From Rhizomucor pusillus (taxonomy: Eukaryota; Mucoromycota; Mucoromycetes; Mucorales; Lichtheimiaceae), in the NCBI GenBank assembly GCA_900175165.2, contig FWWN02000693.1, positions 1 to 64,000 of the forward strand: a stretch of DNA of 64,000 nucleotides, written 5' to 3'. A model generated the notes under the pieces. The model searched no databases. It had not been told where the DNA came from and saw nothing but the letters and a program-made list of their open reading frames with translations. Positions 20,863 to 34,503 of this stretch are shown here, one piece after another. Every line of letters starts with the position of its first letter. Positions within the stretch are counted from its first letter, which is position 1. A program made the translations under genes and the position numbers.

Positions 20863-21903
20863 TTATAACACGGGTGTAAAGAGTGAATAGCTGCTGTTTC
20901 GTCGGGTAATGTCATCCTTGCGATCAAAAAAGCTGGAGACGCTGGGAAGGACTACGTCTTGTGAAGAAACGGACGATATCGAGGATGAGGACGAAGAAGT
21001 GCGTCGGTAATATGAAGGATGAAGTACAGGTGACCAGCTAGTAGGAGATGATGGCATAGAATCCACTGATGAAGAAGGACTGGAGAGGAGAGGTGAAGTT
21101 TGTAAAGCGGGTGCTGTAGAAGATGAGGCAGCAGACCAGCAGCTGTAGCACGAGCATTGTCCTACGGCAGCAGCGGCGACGGTGGGAGGAGGCATGGCGT
21201 ATTGTTGCTGTTGTTGAACCATACGACGTTCCTCAAGGAAAGGGCGCCATTGAACAGAAGGGCGTTTGCCGTTCGTCGCATGATCGTGTTTCATGTGCTT
21301 CGTGAGCATGGTTTTGCGGACAAAGCTCTTTGTGCAATCATCAAAAGGGCATCTGTATGGGCGCTTGCCTGTGTGCGTACGTCTGTGCGCATATTTGGTC
21401 AATCCTTCTAGTTTGCATGTACGTACAGAAGAGGAGATGTTTCTCTCTCTTCTCTTTCAAGAATATTTACCTGTGGCGCGCGAGGGAGCTGCTGTCGCTG
21501 AAGCTCTTGTTGCAAGCTGGATACTCGCAAACATGTGGTCGTTCGCCGGAATGGGTGCGCATATGCACAGTCAAAGCTGAACGCTAAAAAAGTTGAGATT
21601 ACGGTAAGGATCTGCAAATTTAAACAGGTTGTGTATTGTTACACGTACCTGGATGAAACTCTTGCCGCAATCAGGTTCTCGGCATTTGAAAGGTCTAATT
21701 AGAGTTTCCAAGTTAGCAAAGGGAGGAGCGAAATGCAAGACTTTCAGCACTCTGACAGCTTACCGCTCGTTGGTGTGAATACGAGAGTGGCGCACCAAGT
21801 CCGAGCGCCTGCCAAAAGTCTTGTTGCAGCTGGCGAATGTACAGGCGAAGGGGCGTTCCTCAGTGGGTAGATGTTCTTGGTGAACTAGTTCAAGAATTTC
21901 CAT
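20863..21903 (-). CDS. Four-finger C2H2 zinc-finger transcription factor
   Basis: Putative DNA-binding regulator. The ATG at 21903 begins [21 protein letters not shown]. Four tandem C2H2 fingers follow on short exons: [57 protein letters not shown] and [19 protein letters not shown], linked by TGERP/TGKRP-type linkers. Three introns separate them, each with GTAAGC, GTACGT or GTAAAT donors. The third acceptor (GCGCACAG near 21383) joins LARHR to [11 protein letters not shown]. After the fingers comes a low-complexity tail of about 150 residues rich in Gln, Pro and Ser. The spacing [19 protein letters not shown] recurs in a conserved group of fungal zinc-finger factors. Target genes are unknown. 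Confidence 0.85.
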
Positions 21904-24900
21904 GACGATACTTTTTCAACAAGATGAGATAAAATTCAAGACGTGGAGCGTCATTCGACTGTATTTATATAGAGGAGCAGATCCAGGATCTCCAGAAAAA
22001 AGGAAACTATCATATCGATGCGTGAAGGTTCGTGCGGTACTCCTGTTCCACAATGTAACCCCCAACTTGCGCTCGTCTTTCCCCCCCAAAGGAGGATGAG
22101 CAACCCCCCTGGCTTTTCTTAAGAAAATAGCACAACAGATCAGTGCTTCCCTGACACTAGCAGTATCCCCTACTCTCTGTTTCCTCCCTAAACAGGGCCT
22201 GTTTACTACTGCTTTCTATGGTACCTTTGGTAGAACGAAAGGGGAACCAAAAAGAAAAGAAATTAAAATTCGCTTTCCTCGCTTCTCATCCTTTCAGGCT
22301 CCTACCCCACCCCCAAAAAAGAAAACCTCTTACGTCCACACACACACACGCTTTGCGCGCGAGGCAAAGGGCAGGTGTATACTTTGAAGGGGACTGGACT
22401 TTCCTCGCATTCAACTGATGTCAGTCAAGTTACAACAGTTGGCTCCCTGTCACACTTAATTTCAGTATCTCGGATTCTCATTTTCTTTCCTTTCCCTCTA
22501 GCTGCTATTGCTCATTTTACTCCTTCTTTATCCACACGCTAGCATGCACACATTGATCGCTAGTGTAGTACACAGCATCGGATGTATGGGTACACAATTA
22601 AGCAAAAAGGGTAATTGATGAACATATCTGAAGGGTCAACTGTCTGTTCTCTGTATGACAAACGATGCATCGCCGCTTGCCGATCATAACAGCATGGATC
22701 GAAACGGTTTTTTGCGCTTACAGACTCTCCCCCAAAAGTCCCCCAACGGACTATCTGCCCAAAAAAGTTGCTACCGGAACCATTCCCGGCATTTGGAGTT
22801 TTTGTAATCCCATCGCCACTCCCAACTCTGTCCGTGAAACAGTCAAGGTTATTAAGGAAAAAAGCCACTATAAGCCCCCAGCATGCCTCTCCTCTTACAG
22901 GTCGTTCTCTACTGGACTGTACGTACGTTTCCCGCTTTGCGTTTGTAGGATAATCGCGTCGAGGAAGTATGTAGTAGAAATTTCAGGGACTAAGAGTGCG
23001 TTTTAGCAGGTCAAGCGATACACAACCACTTTCTTCCGCACGTACACAGTTGCATAGTGTCAAAAAGTTGCAACAACAATAACATGTGTGCGCGCGCACA
23101 CACCCAACTAGTTGTTGCGATCTGCACTAGTGTATTCGATCACGCTATTTTGCCCGGGCATTTTCATGGCGACAACCCTGAATACTGTCACCATCATGCA
23201 TCGAGGGGTTGGGGGTGGAGGAAAGGCTCTGTTAGACAGAAGAAAAGGAGGACATTTTGCCGTGTGCGCGGTGCACGGAGCAAGCCATGGCCCTTTCTTT
23301 GTGTTCCTCACTTGCCTTGCCACGCAGACAATTACATACGCCCGTATTTTGTGTGCGTATACACACACACGCACACACTACACGCGTGTACATGGAATCA
23401 CAGGACGATGGCACCATACATAATTTCTCCAACTGCATGGCTATCCCCTTTCGCACTGATAATGCTACTGCTGCTAAAACGGTAATAATTAAGGCACATT
23501 TCAGGGGAATCATGGGCCCGCGCGCAAGCCATCCTTCGTCCTTATCTCTTTATCGACCTCTTGGCTTTTTAGATTTCTTGCATATCAGCGGCTTGTGTTT
23601 GCAGGGTCCTTCTAGCAGTGGATTTTTTCTAACTCTCTGTCCTGGACTCTCGATCTTCGCAACATTTGATGCGAACTGTGGCGAAGAACTGTATCCCTGG
23701 TTCTCCTTGGACAAAAACAAAGACACACACACAAGCCAAAACTTTATTCTTCCAAATATGGTCAGGATAGGGAACCAGTAAATCGATTCTCGCATCAACT
23801 TACATCGTTTCTTCTGTACGTATCATCCTTTTGAGAAAAATGCATGCAAACATGGCTTCTCCTGGTCTCTGAAACTGGTTTGTTCCTTTTCATTTCATGA
23901 ATCTTTAGGGACGTAAATGAATATGACGTGCGTGCCACTTGCTGCATAAGGAGACAGAATGTCATTCTCTCTGCGTCTCTTTCTCTGTGTGTGTATGTAT
24001 GGTCTCTCGCTTGCTTGTTTATTGCATCGTGTCTCTGGAAACCTTCTCATTTCCCGCTGCCTTGGGCGTATGTCTTTTTTCTTTTCTGTGTTCTTTGCGT
24101 CTCGCATGTACCACACAAAAGACCCTGAAACTTGACATGTATGATTACTAAATAATGCAATCTGAGATGCCTCGATTTTCTCCCCAAACTATATTTTTCT
24201 CTTTAGTATCCTATTGCTAATCTGCTTTTAATGTCTATTGCTATGTTACTTTAGCATTGCTTTGAGGCAATGAACGGACAGAAAAAGGTAAAAAGGAATA
24301 AAAGTTAATGTATGCAAGCATAAACTAGACCCGTCCAGGCGACAAGTACAGATATGCTATGGTCACGCGATGTTTCTTTTTCTTCGATCCATCGAACTAG
24401 CCCGTGCAAATGCAGGGCTCAAATGCAGGACTGAAATTAAAAGCAAAAAGGCAAAAGCGCAGGCATTTCATCGGTGCTACCGACAAGGAACAAAGAAAAT
24501 AAAAAAAGCGATCCCTGCTTAATACACGTTGATATTGCAATCGCGCAAATGGCCATATTTTGCAGAGCCCTTGCGTCTGGCGCGCGCGGTATGCGGTTTG
24601 CGATCCTTTGGCCCGCGCAGCAGCAGCAGGCTCTCGAAACGCCAGACATCCTGCTTCTTTCCCTGTCTCTTCAAGGATCGGTCCCTGTTGCCCCTCTAGT
24701 ATTCCTGAAACACGGTAGTTCTTAAAACATGGCAAGAGGTAGGAGCACAATGTTAGGATGGAAATGCGCGGTTTTTTTTATCCAAATGTGACACTCAAAA
24801 GGTGGTCTATGCAAAGCTGTGAATTGTTTTCAGCATATCTCCAAAAGAAGAAAAGTTGTATCTATTACAGGTCAACTTAACAGGGAAAATAGGATCCAGC

Positions 24901-25326
24901 AGGGGACCACTTTCATTCGACTTTGCGACTGTTAGAAAATCTACTATCCTGCGCTGCGATTGTGCTCTTTCCCTTCTCAGACGCTTTCATCAAATCTCTG
25001 CCCGTTCATCAATTGGGAAAGCGGGAAATTTGTAACACCAGAGATTGCCACTGCATTGTTTGCCTTGACGATGATGCGTTGATACCATTGATATCTTGAT
25101 CATGCTACTGCCAAGCCAAGTAAACTACAAACCAGCAAAAAGTGCTGCCGTTTCCTCTTTTTGAACTTATGCACGTGGAATGGAGGCTAGGACTTTGTGC
25201 GACCGCAACCAGCTCCCTGTTTTTCTAATCCAGTGAGCGTCCTTACGCACAGAGGAAAGCCTACCTTTCAGTGCCCCCCTTTTCTCTTATTCTCATCATC
25301 TCGTCGTCAATCCTTACTGTATAACC
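21904..25326. other. 3.4 kb gene-free divergent region between C2H2 factor and septin
   Basis: No conserved coding frame was found on either strand; the open frames here are short and of low complexity. The sequence alternates C-runs (for example near 22080, 22105, 22305, 22725) with T-rich stretches and carries several short CA-repeat tracts. It is by far the longest gap in the window. It could hold extended promoters, long 5' UTRs with introns, or a non-coding transcript; none is demonstrated. Confidence 0.4.
22337..22349. repeat. Short (CA)n microsatellite
   Basis: About six and a half CA units. Similar short tracts occur at about 23361-23378 and 23723-23733 in the same gene-free region, so this region has a modest concentration of CA microsatellites. 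Confidence 0.7.
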
Positions 25327-26981
25327 ATGGCTACCACTGCCACTCAGAGTCCCACCGACACCAACCAGGTATGAAGGCCAGAAGGTCTTCCTGGTATGCT
25401 ACCCGAGTTTCGTAACTCATCTATTTCATAGACACTCCTTAATGGCTACGTTGGTTTTGACACCATCACTCAACAAATTGAAAAGAAACTTCTCAAAAGA
25501 GGTTTCCAATTCAACGTGATGGTGGTTGGTATGAATCGCATAGCCTTGAAAACTGTTGTACTTTATATCATTAACGTTTAGCTTGCTGACGCGTTTTGCA
25601 GGCCAATCCGGTCTCGGCAAATCGACCTTGGTCAACACAATCTTTGCTTCTCATCTCATTGACAGCAAAGGACGCTTGAACGCTGACGAGCCTCCTCGCC
25701 AAACAACCGAAATTGAAAATGTCTCGCACTGTATGTTTGTGGTTTGAAAGTCGTTCCTGACAACCCCTTGACCTCATGCCTTTACTCTTTATTTTTTTGC
25801 TCCTTACAGTGATCGAAGAAAACGGTGTGCGTCTTAGACTCAACATTGTCGACACTCCTGGCTACGGTGACCAAGTCAACAATGAAAACTGGTAAGTCGA
25901 GAAGATGGATCATTCAACTATTGTACACAAGGGAACACAAACTCATTTTGCAAATTTGGCCCAGCTGGGAGCCTATTGTCAAGTACATCAAAGATCAACA
26001 CTCTGCTTATCTCCGCAAGGAATTGACTGCCCAGCGTGATCGCTACATCACCGACTCTAGAGTTCACTGCTGTCTCTTCTTCATTACACCCTCGGGTCAC
26101 TCGTATGTTGCAGATACTTATAGAGCGTATAATCTGTACGTTGACCAAAGTTCCACTTAGGCTGAAACCCATCGACGTCGTCGTGCTCAAAAAGCTCTCT
26201 GAAGTCGTCAATGTTGTCCCCGTCATTGCCAAGTCGGATTCATTGACTATCGAGGAGCGCGAAGCTTTCAGGCAACGAGTATGTTTCAGTAATTTTCGTT
26301 TTCTTTGGCACTTTCGATAACCTGAGTGTACATGAATCTTGTAGATCAAGGCCGAGCTCGCTTTCCACAACATTAGATTATACCCATATGAAAGCGATGA
26401 AGATGACGAGCAGGAGCAGGCATTAAACGAGAGCATTCGGGTTAGTGTTTTGTCGAGGATACGGCACGGTTACACGCAAAAACCTAATGCATTGCTTCCT
26501 GCAGGACTTGATCCCCTTCGCCATTGTTGGCTCCGAACGAAACGTTGTCATTGACGGCAAGGCTGTCCGTGGCAGAAAGACCCGTTGGGGCGTCATCAAT
26601 GGTAAGCGCAAGATTCTATCCCCATTGATTCGTAAAAATAGCCCACGCTCACCTCTCGCTCAATGTACAGTTGAGGACGAAAAGCATTGTGAATTTGTGC
26701 ATCTCCGCAACTTCTTGACTAGAACACACTTGCAGGATTTGATCGAAACGACTGCTCAAATTCACTATGAAGCCTTCCGTGCCAAACAGCTATTGGCTAT
26801 CAAGGAATCAACCCAACAGCAACCAGCCTCCACACCCATCAGCTCGCCTGCTGCCACTGCTACTCCTATGGGATCGCCTCCAAGCGCCGCCCCAATGGGC
26901 GGTGTACCTGGTACGCCGGCTACAGCTGGTACATCTACGACAGCTACTCCGGCCCGAACCTCCTCAAACCCTTCATCGTAG
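25327..26981 (+). CDS. cdc10: Septin, Cdc10-type
   Basis: GTP-binding cytoskeletal protein that assembles into septin filaments at septa, bud or hyphal necks. Nine exons and eight short introns. Exon 1 is 25327-25368 (14 codons). The protein reads GYVGFDTITQQIEKKLLKRG, then the P-loop GQSGLGKST, G3 DTPGYGD and G4 AKSD. The septin unique element contains GRKTRWGVINVED and TRTHLQDLIETT. The order and wording match yeast Cdc10 closely, and, like Cdc10, the C-terminus has no coiled coil; it ends in a Pro/Ala/Thr/Ser-rich tail of about 60 residues that is longer than in yeast. Splices such as CAC TC|GTATGT...CACTTAG|G CTG (HSLKPIDV) preserve the septin fold. The Cdc10 assignment is by remembered similarity. 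Confidence 0.92.
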
Positions 26982-27321
26982 TTTCTAGTTTTTCTTCTTT
27001 TTTCTCTCTCATTTCTCGATTGTCCTATGTCTCGAAGTAATCCTTAATTTTTCTTCTTAACAAATGTTTCCGATACATCGTATTTATATGCATGTATGAA
27101 AAGGAGAAAGTGAGGGAAAAGCTAGGAGAATAGGGACGATGGAAGGACGAACCAAAAGTGCGGAAAGGGAAAAAGTATAGAATGGGAGATAGAGAAAAGA
27201 AGGGCATTGCGTCTGGTCAAGTGCGGGTGTTGTGATATTTGTACAGAAAAAATGGACAGTAGGGGAATCAAGCAAGGTGTTTGATGGAGCACAATGCTGG
27301 CGGGTGACTGACAAGGAGCAA
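26982..27321. other. Convergent 3' region
   Basis: The 340 bp between the septin stop and the membrane-protein stop are pyrimidine-rich just after the septin stop (TTTTTCTTCTTTTTTCTCTC) and then purine-rich, consistent with two facing 3' UTRs. No gene seen. Confidence 0.4.
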
Positions 27322-28599
27322 TTAATCTTCATCGATTTGCCAGTTGCTATCTGTAGTCTGCTTCATCTCGAGATCCTGCCGTCTCTTCGACCAACCCCGT
27401 TGGACGTAGGCTTTCAGTCCGCGGCCAAAGTTTCTCATGCACATGTACCCAAGTACACCGGTTGCCTATTCGAGCAAGAGAGAGAGAGGGGGAAGATTAA
27501 AGTTGGGATATCTATCGTCAATGTTGATTGCTAGTATACATACAATGTCCAGAAGAATACCGATGATAACGAGACAGATCCAAGTATACCACATGTTGTT
27601 CGGCTGCAATGTCTGCTTGAGAATCAAAGCGTAATGAACAATGACAACACCCTCGAATGTGATAAATGTTATCATCTGTCCGTGGCTCTCCCTGCTGCCT
27701 GCGAATCGTGCAAAGTACAAGGCGGGTATAATAAGGATCGTCACGGCGATCTGGATGCCCATCTCCCAGTCAATAGCGTCGGCTTGGAGACCCAACTGAA
27801 TCACGTAAAACAGTGAGACAAAGAACTCTGTAAAGATATCGATCTTGAGGCCCAACACAAAGAATTGAAATATCCGATACATTTCTATCGTTTGATTTTG
27901 CATTAATATCTCTCTTTTGCCGATCAGCCGCGCCCAGAAAAACTTACTCTGCATTTGGACATCAGCGCCGATTTTCTTGTAGATATTCCAGCCAAATTGC
28001 CGTGACATGCCGTAGCTAAGATACGCCATGACGCATGCAAACAAGAGAATAACGACCGACAGTGCAATTTCGAGGCGCATGGCGGTCTGCAAAGGTACAG
28101 TAGAGTAGGACGTTTCGTTAAGCAGTTGTAGCCATTTGACGCCATCGACCACCTGCATGGCACCTAAAATAGCACAGATGCCGTTCAAAATGGCAAGAGC
28201 CAAAATTTCGGCAGTATTCTGGTACACTGTCGCGTCGAACACCATGCCCAGGAACCACACCTGGAAGCTCATAAATGCAATGTTCTCCCACTTGATTCTG
28301 CCAAGCCGGTATGCCGCTCTTTCTGGTATCATGTCGTCGCTTGTTATATTCGATAACAGTACGCTCGACGATGCTGGCTCCGGTAACAGACTCGCCTGCA
28401 GCGTATTTTGTGAACAGATAAGCGCTTGCAAAACAACAATTATGAACGCCTGCAAAGTGGCCGTCGCAATATACAATTTCGACCAGCGAGTCTCAGTAAT
28501 GCGCGTAATCTATTGTTGCTCATTCTTTTTAGTGCCTGGGCGGTAAATGAAGTTGCGAGACAAGCCAAAGATTATTACGATTTTGTTGACTGTGACCAT
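27322..28599 (-). CDS. Multi-pass membrane protein, uncharacterised fungal family
   Basis: Four exons fit in phase: 28599-28579, 28509-27948, 27884-27544 and 27465-27322, 355 residues. Seven or so hydrophobic helices are visible, for example TATLQAFIIVVLQALI, MSFQVWFLGMVF, ALAILNGICAILGAM, ALSVVILLFACVMAYL and WICLVIIGILLDI. The segment QKMYRIFQFFVLGLKID, made across an intron, resembles a stretch I recall from uncharacterised fungal membrane proteins. The cytoplasmic tail is basic then acidic and ends QIDED. The start codon exon has only seven codons (MVTVNKI). The intron at 27947-27885 is 63 nt and has no in-frame stop, so a read-through isoform is possible. Function unknown; a receptor-like role would be speculation. 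Confidence 0.75.
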
Positions 28600-28914
28600 G
28601 GTGACCAAGCAAACCAGCTGCTTGAGGGAATAAAATAGACGTAAAAGACCAGACGAGGGAAAGAAAAAGAGAAAGTATAGTGAGCGTAAGGGGTTTAGGT
28701 GTCGTTGCCGTGGAAAAAGAGGCTTTTTCCTTGCTGCCCTGGGTCCATACATTACACAGATGCCTGCTTGCCTTTTTAAGCGTATGAATGTGTTACAAGC
28801 CTTGAACCAACTTGGAACATGGACCCTTTTCGCCCTCTGATTGTATTCGTGTTTCTTGTTAAAGTAGTATTTGCGACTATGTAAATGCAAGTGGTTCTAT
28901 AATTCTATAAAGTT

Positions 28915-31084
<2,170 letters not shown>

Positions 31085-31393
31085 TTGCAAAGTAAAGAAG
31101 GAGGAGACGTCAACTGCGCGGATTCTGCCAGACCGGGTTGGCGCGCCTTGGAAATGAGCGCAGTGACTGTTGTTGGACGACCTTCACTATGTTTCGAGGT
31201 GAATCCCGTTTATGCTTTGCCCCGTTTCCTCCTTGCCTAGAAAATGTCTGTAATTTTCCTCGAGCTAACTGTTACTGCAAACGACTATCCAGCACTCCTG
31301 ACTGAGGAACATATGACACTGTTCTTTTTTGCCAAACGCATACGAGATATCTCGATTGTTTTATTTAGGCCAATAAAGAGCGGGTAAAATGAA
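31085..31393. other. Intergenic, LETM1 promoter side
   Basis: The 309 bp upstream of the LETM1-like start and downstream of the aspartic-protease stop. No coding frame, repeat or RNA gene was recognised. Confidence 0.4.
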
Positions 31394-33136
31394 CTATACG
31401 CGGCGACCAAAGCCGATTCGCTTGTTATCATTGTCATAGACGGAAACATATTGCTGTAAGAACCCGTAGCCTAGAATGACATCGACGAATGGCGGCGATT
31501 CGTAGAGATAAGTGTAGCAGTAGTCAGCACCATTCGGAGACTATTTTGGGAGATTCAGATGGTGATAGAGAAAAAGTTCATTTCCACTGTTACTTACAAA
31601 CTGGGGCGTATCGAGTACAATGTACTCCTCAGGTTCGATGGTGAAGTCGTGGCCCCCGATGGTGAAAGTAAGAGGTGGTAGCGACTGCGTGTTGCAAGGG
31701 ACTAGATACTGTCCAGTAAAGTCTATGCGAAGGTCCTCTGCCTGACCTAGCGCATAATTGAGGATCGGTGGCGGCAAGAATATCAAAGTAGATCCTGCAT
31801 AAAACTAGATAAATAGGAGCAATCCAACTTAAAATTGTTTCTTGTGAGCTTACCTGTGTCAACAAGTGCCGGCAATCCCGGAGAGAAAGGCATCGATTCG
31901 TTACCGACGGCGATTGCATCCACGTCGACTGCCCAGTATTCCTATGTTCGTTACTTGTGAATATTTGTCGCAGATTCAATAGTCTGAAAATTGCAATAGT
32001 ATTTACAGAGAAGTTTGGATCCTGAGTAATGGGGACGTATTGAATATCACCTTGGACGGCAGACATGTTCACTATTCATTTCACAAGTTAGTATTTACAG
32101 ATTGAATCTACAGCGCTGCATGTTCGGATTCACCGCCGCCAAAAGTGATGTCGCCATTGATGCGGCTGTTTCTGGGACCTTCTTGTCCCAGAAACGGCTT
32201 AAAATAGATAGAAAAGACGTTCTGATCAATAATGCCGTCCTCATACATAGTTGTGACCAGTGTCGGTATTACAGCCTGGTCTGGATTGTTGTACTTGCTA
32301 AGTACGTCAGGACCCAATCCCATAATTCCATCTAAAAATCGACAATTAATGCATAAACGCACGAATTTTCTCAGTCAGTTTTGGGACTGACCTGCGCCGT
32401 CCATTGTAAGCTCGCCATCGTTAAAGTCCGAAATGGCGAAATTCTACATGAACGTCAACACGCAAAATCTCTTGAATTTCTTTCGTTTTGGTATCAACTA
32501 ACAGCATTAGGAATGGAAATATTGCCTTCTAACGTGATGGTATCCTGTGCAAAATATCCGCGAGCAAAACCTTCGCCGTACCGGATACTGAAAGGCATGT
32601 TTGTCACCTTGAAGCTGGTGGACGCCGTTGGTTGCATTGTATGCGGTGGGAAACCGCAGTACCGTCCACATCCTTCAAGCGGCACCCACGTCGCCGAAGA
32701 TCCTGCAATCACGCTACGTCAGTAGACCAGAATATAATGGATATCCCGTACATGGTATATTTCACCTGTATCAAGCAGCAGTGTGAAAGGTTGCGGCGGA
32801 GTACCTGAAGAGAACGTTGCTTAGATCACACATAGTAATCTGGAATACATGAGTTATTACCAATGGAAATGTTCATCAAGTACTGCGTCGTAGATTGTAT
32901 AAGCGTCAATGAAAAAATCTAAGCTAGTATAATGTATCCTGCTTCCATCTCACCGCAAGATCGACGTTCTCCAGCGGCACATCAACTAGAGCGCCCAAGC
33001 GTTGTCTACCAGCTGACATCATGCGAACACTTTTCCTGTCAACTGCGACGAACGGTATCGAAACAAAATTGCTGGCTGCAATGAAACTCGTTGCAAATGC
33101 CGCGGAAAGCGACAATAAAGTAACAAATGATGGCAT
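31394..33136 (-). CDS. Secreted aspartic protease (pepsin family A1)
   Basis: Extracellular or vacuolar endopeptidase. The ATG at 33136 starts a signal peptide ([20 protein letters not shown]). The first catalytic motif is split by an intron: [18 protein letters not shown]. Then [19 protein letters not shown] gives the flap tyrosine, and [12 protein letters not shown] and SIYFKPFLG follow. The second catalytic motif is also split at the same position: [16 protein letters not shown]. The C-terminus ends [10 protein letters not shown]. Both active-site aspartates are present and about eight short introns break the gene, with several exons of only 60-150 nt. The propeptide appears short. There is no GPI-anchor signal at the end, so a soluble secreted enzyme is likely. 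Exon boundaries are approximate. Confidence 0.88.
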
Positions 33137-33387
33137 AGCACAGGAGAGAAACAAGCAAAGAGGACCAACAGACAATAAGAACAGAGGAAAGAGAAAAAGA
33201 GAATGAGAATGAACGAAATTCGCTCGACACTCCCGTAAATAGTAGGTTTCCCTCAAACTGGTAGGAAAGAAATATATGACGCTGCATCCAAGAAATGTAA
33301 TGCTCCCGTTCTGATTTGAATTCCTGCCAAATCCGCATTTTGATAAGAGGCAAAATGTGTTTAATGATGAAATCAACAATTCGACTC

Positions 33388-34041
33388 TTATTTCTTGCCA
33401 GCAGAAGCAGCCTTGACCTTCTTGGTGCCACGGAACTTCTTGGCACGGTTCTTCTTTTCCTTGCGCTGCTTGCGACCACCCTTGGGAGCTTCAGCCAAAC
33501 CAATCTATGATTAACCACAATATATTTAGCATCGTTGTCCTTGCTGCTGTGTGATCGTCGTTTAAAACATACTCTGACAAGACGGTACTTGGGCTCGAAC
33601 TTCTTCAAGGATTCGACAGAGTCGTAGATAAGACCGAAGCCAGTGGTCTTTCCACCACCGAACTGGGTCTTGAAGCCAAAGACGGAAACGACATCCTTTT
33701 CGGCCTTGTACATCTTGGCAAGCTTCTCACGAAGCTCGTCGCGGGAAATGGTAGGACGGCCAGGGTGAATAACGTCGACTACCATTTGTCTGCGCTGAAG
33801 AAGGCGGTTCGTCATGAATTTACGAGTGCGGATTGTCACGGTCGCGTCGGCCTATAATTCGCAAGTGTACCGGCTGTCAGTCATGTCCTCAACGTCCAGG
33901 TGCGAAATTCACGATGGCAGAATGCATATGTTCACCACCCCCATATATCCCACAATAATCCATCCATCCATTCAATCATTCATCGGTCATCTATCTGTCG
34001 TTCCTTCATCCTCCTGCCCATCTTCTATATATGCCTACCAT
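33388..34041 (-). CDS. rps24: Ribosomal protein eS24 (Rps24)
   Basis: Small-subunit ribosomal protein. The exons are 34041-34039 (the ATG alone), 33851-33573 and 33504-33388, giving 132 residues, the normal family length. The sequence begins [15 protein letters not shown] and contains [15 protein letters not shown], then a basic tail ([17 protein letters not shown]). The start codon as a one-codon exon followed by a 187-nt intron is inferred from AAAATG|GTAGGC and the acceptor ATTATAG directly before GCC, because no other ATG is in frame upstream of ADATV. Long first introns right after the ATG are common in fungal ribosomal-protein genes. Confidence 0.92.
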
Positions 34042-34503
34042 TTTGCGTGAAACGAAAGAGGGAGTTCATATCCGTGCTGCAAGAGGCCCAAATGCTCCTG
34101 CCACGCCGGTGTTCCAATTCGGTAGATCAATCTACCGACACTGCTTTAGCAACTTGTATCCTGGCCACTTCAAGCTACTCTCGCCTATCTAAAGATCATT
34201 AATCAAATTTATCTGTGAATGTAAAACACGTTATGTAAAGGAGATAAGAAAATTTTTACAAAAGCAAATTACAGGAATGAGCAAGTAGAAGGAAGTCTAA
34301 GGTTGAGAGCCAAAGGAAGGTTACATTTGATGTTTATGGGTGTACAAGTTACAGACACATTATGCACAAGCAAGCAAAGGGAAAATGCGTTTATTGTTGT
34401 TGGTTGTATAGTAAAATGTTGCGAGGGCATGTGCTTGTGCATGTTTACGTGTCTGTGTCTGTGTGCGCGTGTGTGTTTTGGGCTGGGGAAGGAGGGAAAC
34501 AGT
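34042..34503. other. Intergenic region upstream of rps24
   Basis: The 462 bp hold the eS24 promoter and the 3' region of the next minus-strand gene. A GT-rich stretch (TGTGTCTGTGTGTGCGCGTGTGTG-like, about 34452-34474) lies near the downstream gene's stop. No gene was seen. Confidence 0.4.

Noticed and set aside
21904..25326. CCCCT/AGGGG motifs as a stress-response element cluster
   Set aside because: About ten occurrences on both strands in 3.4 kb is near the number expected by chance for a 5-mer.
28510..28890. Longer minus-strand frame upstream of the membrane-protein start
   Set aside because: Basic and low complexity; the ATG at 28599 followed by a phase-0 intron gives a clean membrane protein without it.
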